A stretch of 64,000 nucleotides of DNA from Algibacter miyuki (GTDB lineage: Bacteria > Bacteroidota > Bacteroidia > Flavobacteriales > Flavobacteriaceae): the NCBI RefSeq assembly GCF_042427745.1, contig NZ_JBHMFA010000010.1; one strand, 5' to 3'. The translations under genes were made by a program, and so were the position numbers. Shown here one piece after another: positions 53,235 through 61,621 of this stretch. Each line of letters opens with the position of its first letter. Position 1 is the first letter of the stretch. The notes beneath the pieces are model-generated. The model had not been told where the DNA came from. It ran no database searches and saw only the letters and a program-made list of their open reading frames with translations.

Positions 53235-54677
53235 ATGAAAAAAATACTAATCGCTAACCGTGGAGAAATAGCTATTCGCGTTATAAAAACCGCAAGACGC
53301 ATGGGCATAAAAACCATTGCCATATTTTCTACCGCCGACAGACATGCCCCACATGTAAAACTTGCCGACCAAGCAGTTTGTATAGGCGAACCACCATCAA
53401 ATGAATCTTATTTAAGAGGTGATAAAATTATTGAAGTAGCCAAAACATTAAATGCCGACGCCATTCATCCCGGATATGGTTTTTTAAGTGAAAATGCTGG
53501 TTTCGCTGAATTATGCGAAGCTAATAATATCATTTTTATTGGTCCAAAATCAAAAGCTATAAAAATTATGGGCAGTAAGTTAGCTGCCAAAGATGCTGTT
53601 AAAAAATACAACATCCCTATGGTTCCTGGTATTGATGAAGCCATAACCGATGTTGAAAAAGCAAAAAACATTGCAAAAACAATAGGATTCCCCATTTTAA
53701 TAAAAGCATCGGCCGGCGGTGGCGGAAAAGGCATGCGTATTGTTGAAAAAGAAACTGATTTAGAATCGCAAATGAATCGCGCTATCAGCGAAGCGACTTC
53801 CGCCTTTGGAGATGGATCAGTTTTTATCGAAAAATACGTGAATTCACCGCGACATATCGAAATTCAAATTATGGCGGATAGTCATGGCAATGTCTTACAT
53901 TTTTTTGAACGTGAGTGCAGTATTCAGCGTCGTCATCAAAAAGTAGTCGAAGAGGCTCCTTCTTGTGTTCTTTCGCCGCAATTACGCTCCGAAATGGGAG
54001 AAGCCGCCATAAAAGTAGCCAAAGCCTGTGATTATTTAGGAGCCGGAACCGTAGAGTTTTTATTAGATGAACATCAAAATTTTTATTTCTTAGAAATGAA
54101 TACTCGCTTACAAGTGGAGCACCCGGTAACCGAATTAATTACCGGAGTAGATTTGGTGGAACTACAAATAAAAGTCGCGAGAGGCGAAGCACTTCATCTA
54201 AAACAAGACGATCTTAAAATTAACGGACACGCTTTAGAATTACGGGTTTATGCCGAAGACCCTTTAAATGATTTCCTTCCTAGCGTTGGACATTTAGATG
54301 TTTACAAAATCCCGGAAGGTGAAGGAATTCGCGTAGACAACGGCTTTGAGCAAGGCATGGATATTCCTATTTATTACGACCCGATGTTATCAAAACTAAT
54401 CACCTACGAAAAAACTCGCGAAGAAGCGATTGCCCTGATGATAAAAGCGATTAATGATTTTCACGTAGAAGGCATCGAAACCACTTTACCCTTCGGACAA
54501 TTTGTTTGCAATCACGACGCATTTCGTTCAGGTGATTTCGATACGCATTTTGTGAAAAAATATTATAATCCTGAAACACTTAAAGCGGAAAACGAAACTA
54601 AAGCTAAAATTGCGGCACTTATTGCTGTAAAACACTATTTAGAAGATCAAAAACAATTAAGACTTCCGAATAAATAG
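53235..54677 (+). CDS. biotin carboxylase subunit (AccC/PccA-type)
   Basis: This 480-aa ATP-grasp biotin carboxylase has KKILIANRGEIAIRVIKTAR (N-domain), LNADAIHPGYGFLSENAGFA, KASAGGGGKGMRIVEKE (Gly-rich ATP loop), RECSIQRRHQKVVEEAPS, YFLEMNTRLQVEHPVTE (catalytic Glu/Asn/Arg) and HALELRVYAEDP. It carboxylates the biotin on the carrier encoded 50 bases upstream. A 56-base gap leads to the carboxyltransferase gene. The locus could be an acetyl-CoA or a propionyl-CoA carboxylase; the one-gene PccB partner favours propionyl-CoA. Confidence 0.92.
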   Translation: MKKILIANRGEIAIRVIKTARRMGIKTIAIFSTADRHAPHVKLADQAVCIGEPPSNESYLRGDKIIEVAKTLNADAIHPGYGFLSENAGFAELCEANNIIFIGPKSKAIKIMGSKLAAKDAVKKYNIPMVPGIDEAITDVEKAKNIAKTIGFPILIKASAGGGGKGMRIVEKETDLESQMNRAISEATSAFGDGSVFIEKYVNSPRHIEIQIMADSHGNVLHFFERECSIQRRHQKVVEEAPSCVLSPQLRSEMGEAAIKVAKACDYLGAGTVEFLLDEHQNFYFLEMNTRLQVEHPVTELITGVDLVELQIKVARGEALHLKQDDLKINGHALELRVYAEDPLNDFLPSVGHLDVYKIPEGEGIRVDNGFEQGMDIPIYYDPMLSKLITYEKTREEAIALMIKAINDFHVEGIETTLPFGQFVCNHDAFRSGDFDTHFVKKYYNPETLKAENETKAKIAALIAVKHYLEDQKQLRLPNK

Positions 54678-54733
54678 TCCCTGAAAACAAGTTTCAATTA
54701 AAAAAATAGCGTTCACCCTATATAAAACATCAC

Positions 54734-56275
54734 ATGGATTCAAAAATAAACAAACTTAACAACCGCATTGCACAGGCACATTTAGGCGGTGGACAAAAAC
54801 GCATCGATAAACAACACGCTAAGAAAAAGCTAACCGCACGCGAACGTGTTAATTATATTATAGACGAAGGTTCTTTTGAAGAAATCGGCATTTTAGTAAC
54901 CCACCGAACCACTGATTTCGGCATGGAAAACGAAGTCTATTTTGGCGATGGTGTTATTACCGGCTACGGCACAATCAACGGGCGTTTGGTTTATATTTAC
55001 GCTCAAGATTTTACTGTTTTCGGAGGAGCACTTTCCGAAACACATGCTGAAAAAATATGCAAAATCATGGATTTGGCAGTAAAAGTAGGGGCTCCAATAA
55101 TTGGCTTAAACGATTCTGGAGGCGCACGAATTCAAGAAGGCGTACGCTCGCTTGGCGGTTATGCTGATATTTTTTTCCGAAACGTGCAAGCTTCAGGAGT
55201 TATTCCTCAGATTTCTGCCATTATGGGGCCTTGTGCGGGCGGTGCTGTGTATTCCCCAGCGATTACCGATTTCACTTTAATGGTCGAAAAAACCAGTTAC
55301 ATGTTTGTTACCGGGCCAAGTGTTGTAAAAACGGTTACCAATGAAGATGTTAGCAGTGAGGATTTAGGCGGCTCGCAAACTCATGCTTCAAAATCGGGGG
55401 TAGCACATAAAACATCATCAAATGATGCGGCGTGTTTAGACGATTTAAAAACGCTTTTAAGCTATTTACCACAAAACAACACCGAAACTCCAAAGAAACT
55501 TGACTTTAAGTTAGGTGATGAAATCCGTGACGTATTATCGACTATTGTTCCCGACAACCCAAACAAGCCTTACGATATGCACAATGTAATTTCTGGGATT
55601 ATTGATGCAGATTCGTTTTACGAAATTCATAAAGATTACGCTCAAAATATCATTGTAGGTTTTGCGCGATTAGGCGGGCGAAGTATTGGTATTATTGCTA
55701 ATCAGCCACAATATTTAGCCGGTGTTTTAGATGTGAACAGCTCTAAAAAAGCAGCCCGATTTACACGTTTTTGTGATAGCTTTAATATTCCTTTATTAGT
55801 ACTTGTTGATGTTCCTGGTTTTTTACCTGGCACCGACCAAGAATGGAGCGGTATTATTGTGCACGGTGCAAAACTATTATACGCTCTAAGTGAAGCTACC
55901 GTGCCGCGAGTTACCGTAATTACTAGAAAAGCTTACGGTGGCGCTTATGATGTTATGAACTCAAAACATATTGGAGCTGATTTAAATTTTGCCTGGCCAG
56001 GCGCCGAAATAGCTGTTATGGGAGCAAAAGGCGCCAGTGAAATCATCTTTAAAAATGAAATTTCAAACGCAGAAAATCCTATAGAAAAATTAGCAGAAAA
56101 GGAAGCTGAATATGCTGAACAATTCGCAAATCCGTATCGTGCAGCACAACGCGGATTCATAGACGAAGTGATCCTTCCGAACCACACCAGAAGAAAATTA
56201 ATAAAAGCATATGCTATGCTTGAGGATAAAAAAGTGGTTTTACCAAAACGAAAACACGGCAATATCCCGTTGTAA
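54734..56275 (+). CDS. acyl-CoA carboxylase carboxyltransferase, beta-type (PccB-like)
   Basis: This 513-aa single-chain carboxyltransferase has two crotonase-like halves: GTINGRLVYIYAQDFTVFGG and LNDSGGARIQEGVRSLGGYA (acyl-CoA oxyanion site), then IPLLVLVDVPGFLPGTDQEW and GGAYDVMNSKHIGADLNFAWP (carboxybiotin half, Ala-Tyr/Asp region). MGAKGASEIIFKNE near the C-terminus matches PccB/MmdA. It transfers CO2 from biotin to propionyl-CoA (probably), giving methylmalonyl-CoA. It is the last gene of the three-gene operon. Confidence 0.9.
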   Translation: MDSKINKLNNRIAQAHLGGGQKRIDKQHAKKKLTARERVNYIIDEGSFEEIGILVTHRTTDFGMENEVYFGDGVITGYGTINGRLVYIYAQDFTVFGGALSETHAEKICKIMDLAVKVGAPIIGLNDSGGARIQEGVRSLGGYADIFFRNVQASGVIPQISAIMGPCAGGAVYSPAITDFTLMVEKTSYMFVTGPSVVKTVTNEDVSSEDLGGSQTHASKSGVAHKTSSNDAACLDDLKTLLSYLPQNNTETPKKLDFKLGDEIRDVLSTIVPDNPNKPYDMHNVISGIIDADSFYEIHKDYAQNIIVGFARLGGRSIGIIANQPQYLAGVLDVNSSKKAARFTRFCDSFNIPLLVLVDVPGFLPGTDQEWSGIIVHGAKLLYALSEATVPRVTVITRKAYGGAYDVMNSKHIGADLNFAWPGAEIAVMGAKGASEIIFKNEISNAENPIEKLAEKEAEYAEQFANPYRAAQRGFIDEVILPNHTRRKLIKAYAMLEDKKVVLPKRKHGNIPL

Positions 56276-56326
56276 TACCTGTAGATTTAATTAGTCTTAA
56301 AAAAAATCTCGTTATTCAGGCTAAAA

Positions 56327-56938
56327 CTATTTCATTTTAACTATTTGGGAATTGTACATAAACGTATCTTGCCAGCGCTCAAAACGGGCATCGAACTTTT
56401 CTGCGAATACTAAATACTGGCATTTCCCAATACTTTCAGGTGTTCTTGTTACTTCTGCAAAATTATTATTTCTAAATAAAAACTCTGCATCTTCAACAAT
56501 GCACATTTGCAACCTATTTAAATTCACGGCGTTTAAATAGAATAATTTATTTAAACGTTTTGGTGTAGCAATAATAATATCGGTACCATAATAAATTTCA
56601 TCACGTTGATCATCAATGTTCTTTTCATCATAAGCACAATACACGCGTAAATCGGTACCACGTTTAAAACTATTAAATTCTAATTCTAGATCTAAAGCCG
56701 TTTGTTTATCTTTTACATAAATTAAGGCACGCGGCGCATCTTCAAAAGAACTTTTCAATTTCTGAATAACACTTATAATAATACTAGTTGTTTTTCCTGC
56801 ATCTTTAGGTGCGATAATAAACATGCTTGAACCGCCTTTAATTTTAGATAAAATTTCTTTCTGAAGCGGTAATGGCGTTTCAATTCCTTTGTTTGCTAAA
56901 TTATCTTTTAGGGGTTCGATTATTTTTTTAAATGACAT
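56327..56938 (-). CDS. single-domain DEAD-box-like ATPase
   Basis: This protein of about 203 aa resembles only the first RecA domain of a DEAD-box helicase: TPLPLQKEILSKIKGGSSMF (Q motif side), IIAPKDAGKTTSIIISVIQK (motif I), APRALIYVKDKQTALDLELE (Ia), DIIIATPKRLNKLF (Ib), MCIVEDAEFLFRN (motif II reads VEDA, not DEAD), and no second RecA domain follows. The start at 56938 (MSFKKII) is preferred to 57034 since the longer N-terminus is AT-rich filler. Without motif VI it probably cannot unwind RNA alone. Its stop faces the carboxylase gene stop with about 50 bases between. Confidence 0.78.
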   Translation of the reverse strand: MSFKKIIEPLKDNLANKGIETPLPLQKEILSKIKGGSSMFIIAPKDAGKTTSIIISVIQKLKSSFEDAPRALIYVKDKQTALDLELEFNSFKRGTDLRVYCAYDEKNIDDQRDEIYYGTDIIIATPKRLNKLFYLNAVNLNRLQMCIVEDAEFLFRNNNFAEVTRTPESIGKCQYLVFAEKFDARFERWQDTFMYNSQIVKMK

Positions 56939-57062
56939 AAAATGAAGTTCTTTTTTATAGATTTCAAAGATAGGCTTTTCAACACCCAAAACAGAAACCT
57001 TAAAAACAAAAAAAAGGCACTCATTGCTGAACACCTTTCTGTATAACTTATTTAAGTTGATA

Positions 57063-57641
57063 TTAGAACTCTAAATCGGCTACTAAATCAAACTCATCAT
57101 AAATTGCTTTATCTTTCAAACCTTCGAAAAAACTTGTTGAACCATACTGAACACCATATTTTGTTCTATCTATTTTAAGGTTCGCAGTTGCTTTATTTCC
57201 GTAGATAGACATTGTAAACGTCTCTGGATTTGTTTTTCCTTTAATGGTTAAATTTCCAGAAACCTGATACGCGTTTTTACCAGAAGCTTTCACTTCTGTG
57301 AATTCTAAAGTAGCAGTATTGTGTTTATCTACTCCAAAGAAATCGTCAGATTTTAAATGCCCTTCAAGTTTCCCTTTATATTCACCTTCCATATCGGTAG
57401 AAATAATCGTGGTCATATCGATAACAAAGTTACCTCCTACTAGCTTGTCTCCTTCAAAACTTAACGAGCCCGATTGAATAGCAATAGTACCTTCGTGAGA
57501 ACCAGTTACTTTATAACCTTTCCAAACTACTTTGCTACTTTCTGTTTTAACTTCTTTCTTTTCCTTGTCAATCGTTGTAAAAGCAAAAGTAAATACTGCG
57601 ACAATAGCAACTAACGCTAAATTTTTAATGGTGTTTTTCAT
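57063..57641 (-). CDS. YceI family periplasmic protein
   Basis: This 192-aa YceI-like lipocalin-fold protein has signal peptide MKNTIKNLALVAIVAVFTFA, then FTTIDK. Domain: SSKVVWKGYKVTGSHEGTIA, GGNFVIDMTTIISTDMEGEY, LEGHLKSDDFFGVDKHNTAT (the YceI LxGHLkspdFFdvekyPta pattern) and YGVQYGSTSFFEGLKDKAIY. YceI proteins bind amphiphiles such as polyisoprenoids; a partner is not identifiable here. No neighbouring cytochrome b561 gene is seen. Confidence 0.9.
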   Translation of the reverse strand: MKNTIKNLALVAIVAVFTFAFTTIDKEKKEVKTESSKVVWKGYKVTGSHEGTIAIQSGSLSFEGDKLVGGNFVIDMTTIISTDMEGEYKGKLEGHLKSDDFFGVDKHNTATLEFTEVKASGKNAYQVSGNLTIKGKTNPETFTMSIYGNKATANLKIDRTKYGVQYGSTSFFEGLKDKAIYDEFDLVADLEF

Positions 57642-57785
57642 AATAATATAATTAATGTTTTGTTTAAAATTAAAGATACAAAGATGCCGCTGTTTTTCCT
57701 GTTAAAAAATAATGTAGCTTACCTAATTAGGTTAATCTAGTTTAACATGATTTTTTATTTAATTCGGCATTGTGAATTTCATTAG

Positions 57786-58370
57786 CTATTTTTCGAATAC
57801 CAATTGGCTTTTAATTTTACTGAGAAACTCCTTAGTCATCCCGAGATAAGATGCGACTAAATACTGCGGAATGCGTTTTTCTATTTTAGGGTATTCATTT
57901 TTAAAGAAAAGATAACGCTCCTTGGCGGAAAGACTAAGGTTTCGAATAATTCGCTTTTGAGACGCTGCAAAAGCACGCTCTACAATTTGCCTAAAAAATC
58001 GTTCTAAACTTGGTATTTCGGCGTATAACATTTCCGAAGTATCATAAGAAAAAACAGCAACCTCCGTATCCTCTAAACATTGCACACTGAAATCGGCTGG
58101 AGTTTGCGTGATATAACTTCCCATATCCGAAGTCCACCAATCTTTAATAGCAAACATAAGCACATGCTCCTGCCCTTCTTTGTCTAAATAAAATGTTTTG
58201 GTACAGCCCGAAATTACAAAACAAACGTGCTTACAAACATCTCCTTGCTGAATAATATATTGTCCTTTTAAATATTTACGGTAGCTAACCTTGGACTCTA
58301 AAAACGCCCTCTCTCCAGGTGTTAAAGTGATACGGGTTTTTATATAATCAAAAAGCGGTTTTAGTTTCAT
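57786..58370 (-). CDS. Crp/Fnr family transcriptional regulator
   Basis: This 194-aa protein has a cyclic-nucleotide-binding fold at about 15-125 (RKYLKGQYIIQQGDVCKHVC, VISGCTKTFYLDKEGQEHVL, DFSVQCLEDTEVAVFSYD) and a C-terminal helix-turn-helix (IPQYLVASYLGMTKEFLSKI). The cNMP pocket lacks the classic Arg in an RxA-type motif, as usual in Bacteroidota members of this group. It is divergent from the MFS gene, sharing a 98-base spacer, so it may control that transporter. A TAAATTTG box on the minus strand at 58391-58398 lies 21 bases from its ATG. Confidence 0.82.
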   Translation of the reverse strand: MKLKPLFDYIKTRITLTPGERAFLESKVSYRKYLKGQYIIQQGDVCKHVCFVISGCTKTFYLDKEGQEHVLMFAIKDWWTSDMGSYITQTPADFSVQCLEDTEVAVFSYDTSEMLYAEIPSLERFFRQIVERAFAASQKRIIRNLSLSAKERYLFFKNEYPKIEKRIPQYLVASYLGMTKEFLSKIKSQLVFEK

Positions 58371-58456
58371 TTACACATGTTTCTTGCTATCAAATTTAGT
58401 GATAATATTATAACGTTAATAAATGTTAATTGAATACCTGTAGATTTATAATATTT

Positions 58457-58464
58457 TACCTTTG
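58457..58464 (+). promoter_or_regulatory. -7 box immediately before the MFS gene
   Basis: TACCTTTG matches TAnnTTTG and leaves four bases before ATG 58469. Transcription would start at or next to the A of the start codon. Confidence 0.5.
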
Positions 58465-58468
58465 CGCG

Positions 58469-59674
58469 ATGGAAAAACAAAAAAAGGTAAAGTTTGAATT
58501 CGTGGCTTTAATGGCATCTTTAATGTCTATTGTTGCTTTAACGATTGATGCACTTTTACCAGCTTTACCAGAAATTGGAGCTTCGCTAGGCGCAACAAGC
58601 TCAAGCCAGAACCAACTTTTAATTACCATGATTTTTTTAGGTATTGGTTTTGGTCAACTTATTTTTGGGCCTATTTCTGATAGTTTCGGACGTAAACCTA
58701 TTGTTTATGTTGGTTTCCTAATTTTTATTATTGCCAGTATTATTTGCGTAACAACCAAAAATTACGAAATGATGCTTTTTGGCCGTATTCTGCAAGGTAT
58801 TGGTTTGTCTTCCCCTAGAAGTTTAAGTACTTCCATGATTCGTGATGAATTTAGCGGCGATTATATGGCTAAAATTCTATCCTTTGTGGTCATGTTTTTT
58901 ATTTTAGTACCCATTATAGCCCCCATGTTTGGACAATTTTTAATCAACCTTTTTAATTGGCAAGCTATATTTTATTTCAACCTCATTTTTGGTTTAATTA
59001 TCATGATTTGGTTTTGGCTCAGACAACCCGAAACCTTACCAAAAGAAAAACGCATAAAACTCTCCCCACACCTATTTATTAGTGGAACCAAAGAATTTCT
59101 TAAACATAAAGAATCTGTAGCATTTACTTTAGTTTCTGGTTTTATTACGGGCTCGTTCATGGTATACTTAAGTACCTCTCAACAAATTTTTCAGGAACAA
59201 TATAATTTAGCTGAAATGTTTCCGTATATATTTGCTAGCCTTGCTATTTCCATTGGTTTTGCGACGTTTTTAAACAGTCAATTAGTAGAGCGTTTTGGCA
59301 TGATGAAAATTGCATATTACTCAACACTAGCCTATGCTTTTATTTCTGTTTTATATGTTATTTTATTCTCATCTGGGCAAAACCCGAGCATTTACACGCT
59401 TATTTCCTTTTTAGCTTTACAATTTTTTGCGGTTGGTTTTTTATTCGGAAACTTAAGAGCATTAGCCATGCAACCCCTTGGGCATATTGCAGGTATTGGC
59501 GCCGCAATAAACGGTTTTTTCTCAACAGTTTTAGCTGTGCCTATTGCTCATTATATTGGTAGTTTTGTAAAAACATCGGTTTTACCGCTCTTTATTGGTT
59601 TTTCTATTTTCGGTGTATTATCTATTCTTGTTTTTCTAATTTTGAAACGTAAAAAGAGATTAATAACCACATAA
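58469..59674 (+). CDS. Bcr/CflA-type MFS multidrug transporter
   Basis: This is a 401-aa, 12-span major facilitator of the Bcr/CflA (DHA1) subfamily: PALPEIGASLGATSSSQNQL in loop 1-2, GQLIFGPISDSFGRKPIVYV (loop 2-3 motif DxxGRK), GRILQGIGLSSPRSLSTSMI in span 4, then FNWQAIFYFNLIFGLIIMI. The family exports drugs, sugars or amino acids by proton antiport. The start at 58469 is chosen because an in-frame extension to 58430 would begin with TTG and lie upstream of the promoter box. It is divergent from a Crp/Fnr gene. Confidence 0.88.
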   Translation: MEKQKKVKFEFVALMASLMSIVALTIDALLPALPEIGASLGATSSSQNQLLITMIFLGIGFGQLIFGPISDSFGRKPIVYVGFLIFIIASIICVTTKNYEMMLFGRILQGIGLSSPRSLSTSMIRDEFSGDYMAKILSFVVMFFILVPIIAPMFGQFLINLFNWQAIFYFNLIFGLIIMIWFWLRQPETLPKEKRIKLSPHLFISGTKEFLKHKESVAFTLVSGFITGSFMVYLSTSQQIFQEQYNLAEMFPYIFASLAISIGFATFLNSQLVERFGMMKIAYYSTLAYAFISVLYVILFSSGQNPSIYTLISFLALQFFAVGFLFGNLRALAMQPLGHIAGIGAAINGFFSTVLAVPIAHYIGSFVKTSVLPLFIGFSIFGVLSILVFLILKRKKRLITT

Positions 59675-59948
59675 TTTTTCTGAAGCCATCCGTGCTTTCA
59701 AACCCGAAAAATAAGATTAATCCTATTGTTTTTTATTTCACTCAAATATAGAAGGCTTTCATATTTTTAATAAAAGGCGATTTTAGATTGAAGTTTATCA
59801 TAAATCTAGAAGCTATCACCTCTTTATTATAGAGTATTTTATCAATAAACACACAATTCAACTTTACATTACATAAGCTTCCACGCCAATAAAAACTTTC
59901 GTAATTTTGCTAGCTTATAAGTTTCACTTAGTAACTAAAATTTAAGAC
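59675..59948. promoter_or_regulatory. intergenic region with the gat operon promoter
   Basis: No gene is seen in these 274 bases. TAATTTTG at 59902-59909 matches TAnnTTTG and would give a leader of about 33-40 bases before ATG 59949. No clear TTG lies 20 bases upstream. No tRNA-like or T-box-like fold is evident by eye. Confidence 0.45.
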
Positions 59949-60218
59949 ATGAGTAAAATTATGACCGTCGACATTTTGTCGAGTATTAAAGGTGCACAAC
60001 CCTCCGAGGCTGTCAATAAATTATTTGATGTGATAAAGAATGCACAGCCAACAAATAATAAAACCTCTAATAATAATGGTAATAATAGCGTGTTGATAAA
60101 CGATTTAAGAGACGATGTTGTTATTGAAAGTTCTGCAATTGAAAAACAGATCATCATCGAAAACTTTCCGAAGGAAAAAAACGGATATTTAGTAGTCTCT
60201 AAAGTGATAGAAGAATAA
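59949..60218 (+). CDS. gatC: GatC-like small subunit of the tRNA amidotransferase (shortened, divergent)
   Basis: This is an 89-aa protein directly before gatA (2 bases apart). Its second half reads NDLRDDVVIESSAIEKQIII then ENFPKEKNGYLVVSKVIEE, which is the GatC tail pattern (LR.D...E..L.NAP...DG.F.VPKVIE). The normal GatC N-terminal helix pair (K-LA-L-xL-E and the repeat before the loop) is weak here: only SSIKGAQPSEAVNKLFDVIK fits, followed by an Asn-rich low-complexity linker. GatC wraps around GatA and holds it to GatB. The role is inferred from position and tail. The alternative is a conserved flavobacterial protein unrelated to GatC. Confidence 0.6.
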   Translation: MSKIMTVDILSSIKGAQPSEAVNKLFDVIKNAQPTNNKTSNNNGNNSVLINDLRDDVVIESSAIEKQIIIENFPKEKNGYLVVSKVIEE

Positions 60219-60220
60219 AT

Positions 60221-61621
60221 ATGGATTCTCAAATACTCAAAATCCATCAGCAATTGGTGGATAAAGAAATAACTTGCACAGCATTAGTGCAAGACAAATT
60301 AGCCCAATTAAAACCAAACACGCACAATACGGTTAACGCCATGTTGGATTCTATGGCGCTAGATTTAGCAGCCAAAGTAGATGCTAAAATTGCCAACGGT
60401 GAAACTATTGGTTTGCTAGAAGGCATTCCTTTTGGTATTAAAGATGTTTACATGGTTCAGGGTACGCTAACAACAGCGAGTTCTAACCTGTTAAAAAACT
60501 ACAAAGCAGCATATACAGCAACGGCTATCCAGAATTTGTTGGATGCAGGCGCTATTCCATTGGTAAAAGAAAATTGCGATAGTTTTGGTCATGGTTCATC
60601 TTCAGAAAACACCATTTTTGGCGCGGTAAAAAACGCTATAAATCCCGACTTAGTTGGTGGTGGTTCTAGTGGTGGCTCTGCAGTAAACGTTGCAAAAAAT
60701 TACACCGTTTTTTCTATTGGTGGCGATACAGGAGGTTCGGTTCGCCAACCTGCTGGTTACAATAATGTTTATGGTTTAAAACCAAGTTACGGTCGTATTT
60801 CTCGTTATGGTTTAATGGCTTACGCATCGTCTACAGACTGCGTTGGACCTATTGCACAATCTATCGAAGATATTCGTATTGTACTAAACGTAATGAGTGG
60901 TAAAGATATTAAAGATCAAACCTCTTACGCTTCCGCGGAAATATCTCAGGCGCAAATTTTAAATTCCGAAGGCATCAAAACCGTTGGATACTTTAAAAAC
61001 TTTATTGATAGCCCAGCGATTGACCCCAAAGTAAAAGCCGATTTTTTACAAGCTATCGAAAAAATAAAAGCAAAAGGTATTGAAGTTAAAGCGTTAGATT
61101 TCTTTGAATCTGAAACTTTAGTATCTACATATTATACTTTGGCTATGGCCGAAACTGCTTCTAACCTATCTCGTTTAGACGGTACAAATTACGGTAACAG
61201 AATTGAAGGTGATACTTTAAAAGAAACCTATTCGGTAACACGTTCGGAGAATTTTTCTGAAGAAACAAAACGCCGTATCGTTGGTGGAAATCAAGTATTA
61301 TCACAAGGATTTTCCGATGAAATTTATTTGAAAGGCTTAGCACTTCGTGACACTATTTCTTCAAATTTCGAAAACGATTTTAAAAATGTAGATATCATCC
61401 TTTCACCAGTAACACCAAATACGCCTCCAAAAATTGGCGACAGTTTAAAAGATCCGCACGCCATGTATTTATCCGATGCTTATACCGTTGGTTTCAGCTT
61501 AGGGCAATTACCCACTTTAACTGTTCCACAAGGTACAGCAACTGGTTTACAAATTACGGCAGCAAAACATAATGACGAACTCGTTTTGAAGTTTGCTAAC
61601 TTCTTAAAAGATACGATATAA
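60221..61621 (+). CDS. gatA: tRNA amidotransferase subunit A
   Basis: This 466-aa amidase-signature enzyme releases ammonia from glutamine (or asparagine) for transfer to mischarged tRNA. Catalytic triad: Lys in GIPFGIKDVYMVQG (about 79), cis-Ser in LVGGGSSGGSAVNVA (about 154), nucleophilic Ser in GGDTGGSVRQPAGYNNVYGL (about 178). KPSYGRISRYGLMAYASS and GPIAQSIEDI are typical GatA. Its stop overlaps the next start as TAATG, coupling gatA to gatB-aspS. An ordinary amidase is excluded by the neighbours and by the RISRYGLMAYASS match. Confidence 0.92.
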   Translation: MDSQILKIHQQLVDKEITCTALVQDKLAQLKPNTHNTVNAMLDSMALDLAAKVDAKIANGETIGLLEGIPFGIKDVYMVQGTLTTASSNLLKNYKAAYTATAIQNLLDAGAIPLVKENCDSFGHGSSSENTIFGAVKNAINPDLVGGGSSGGSAVNVAKNYTVFSIGGDTGGSVRQPAGYNNVYGLKPSYGRISRYGLMAYASSTDCVGPIAQSIEDIRIVLNVMSGKDIKDQTSYASAEISQAQILNSEGIKTVGYFKNFIDSPAIDPKVKADFLQAIEKIKAKGIEVKALDFFESETLVSTYYTLAMAETASNLSRLDGTNYGNRIEGDTLKETYSVTRSENFSEETKRRIVGGNQVLSQGFSDEIYLKGLALRDTISSNFENDFKNVDIILSPVTPNTPPKIGDSLKDPHAMYLSDAYTVGFSLGQLPTLTVPQGTATGLQITAAKHNDELVLKFANFLKDTI

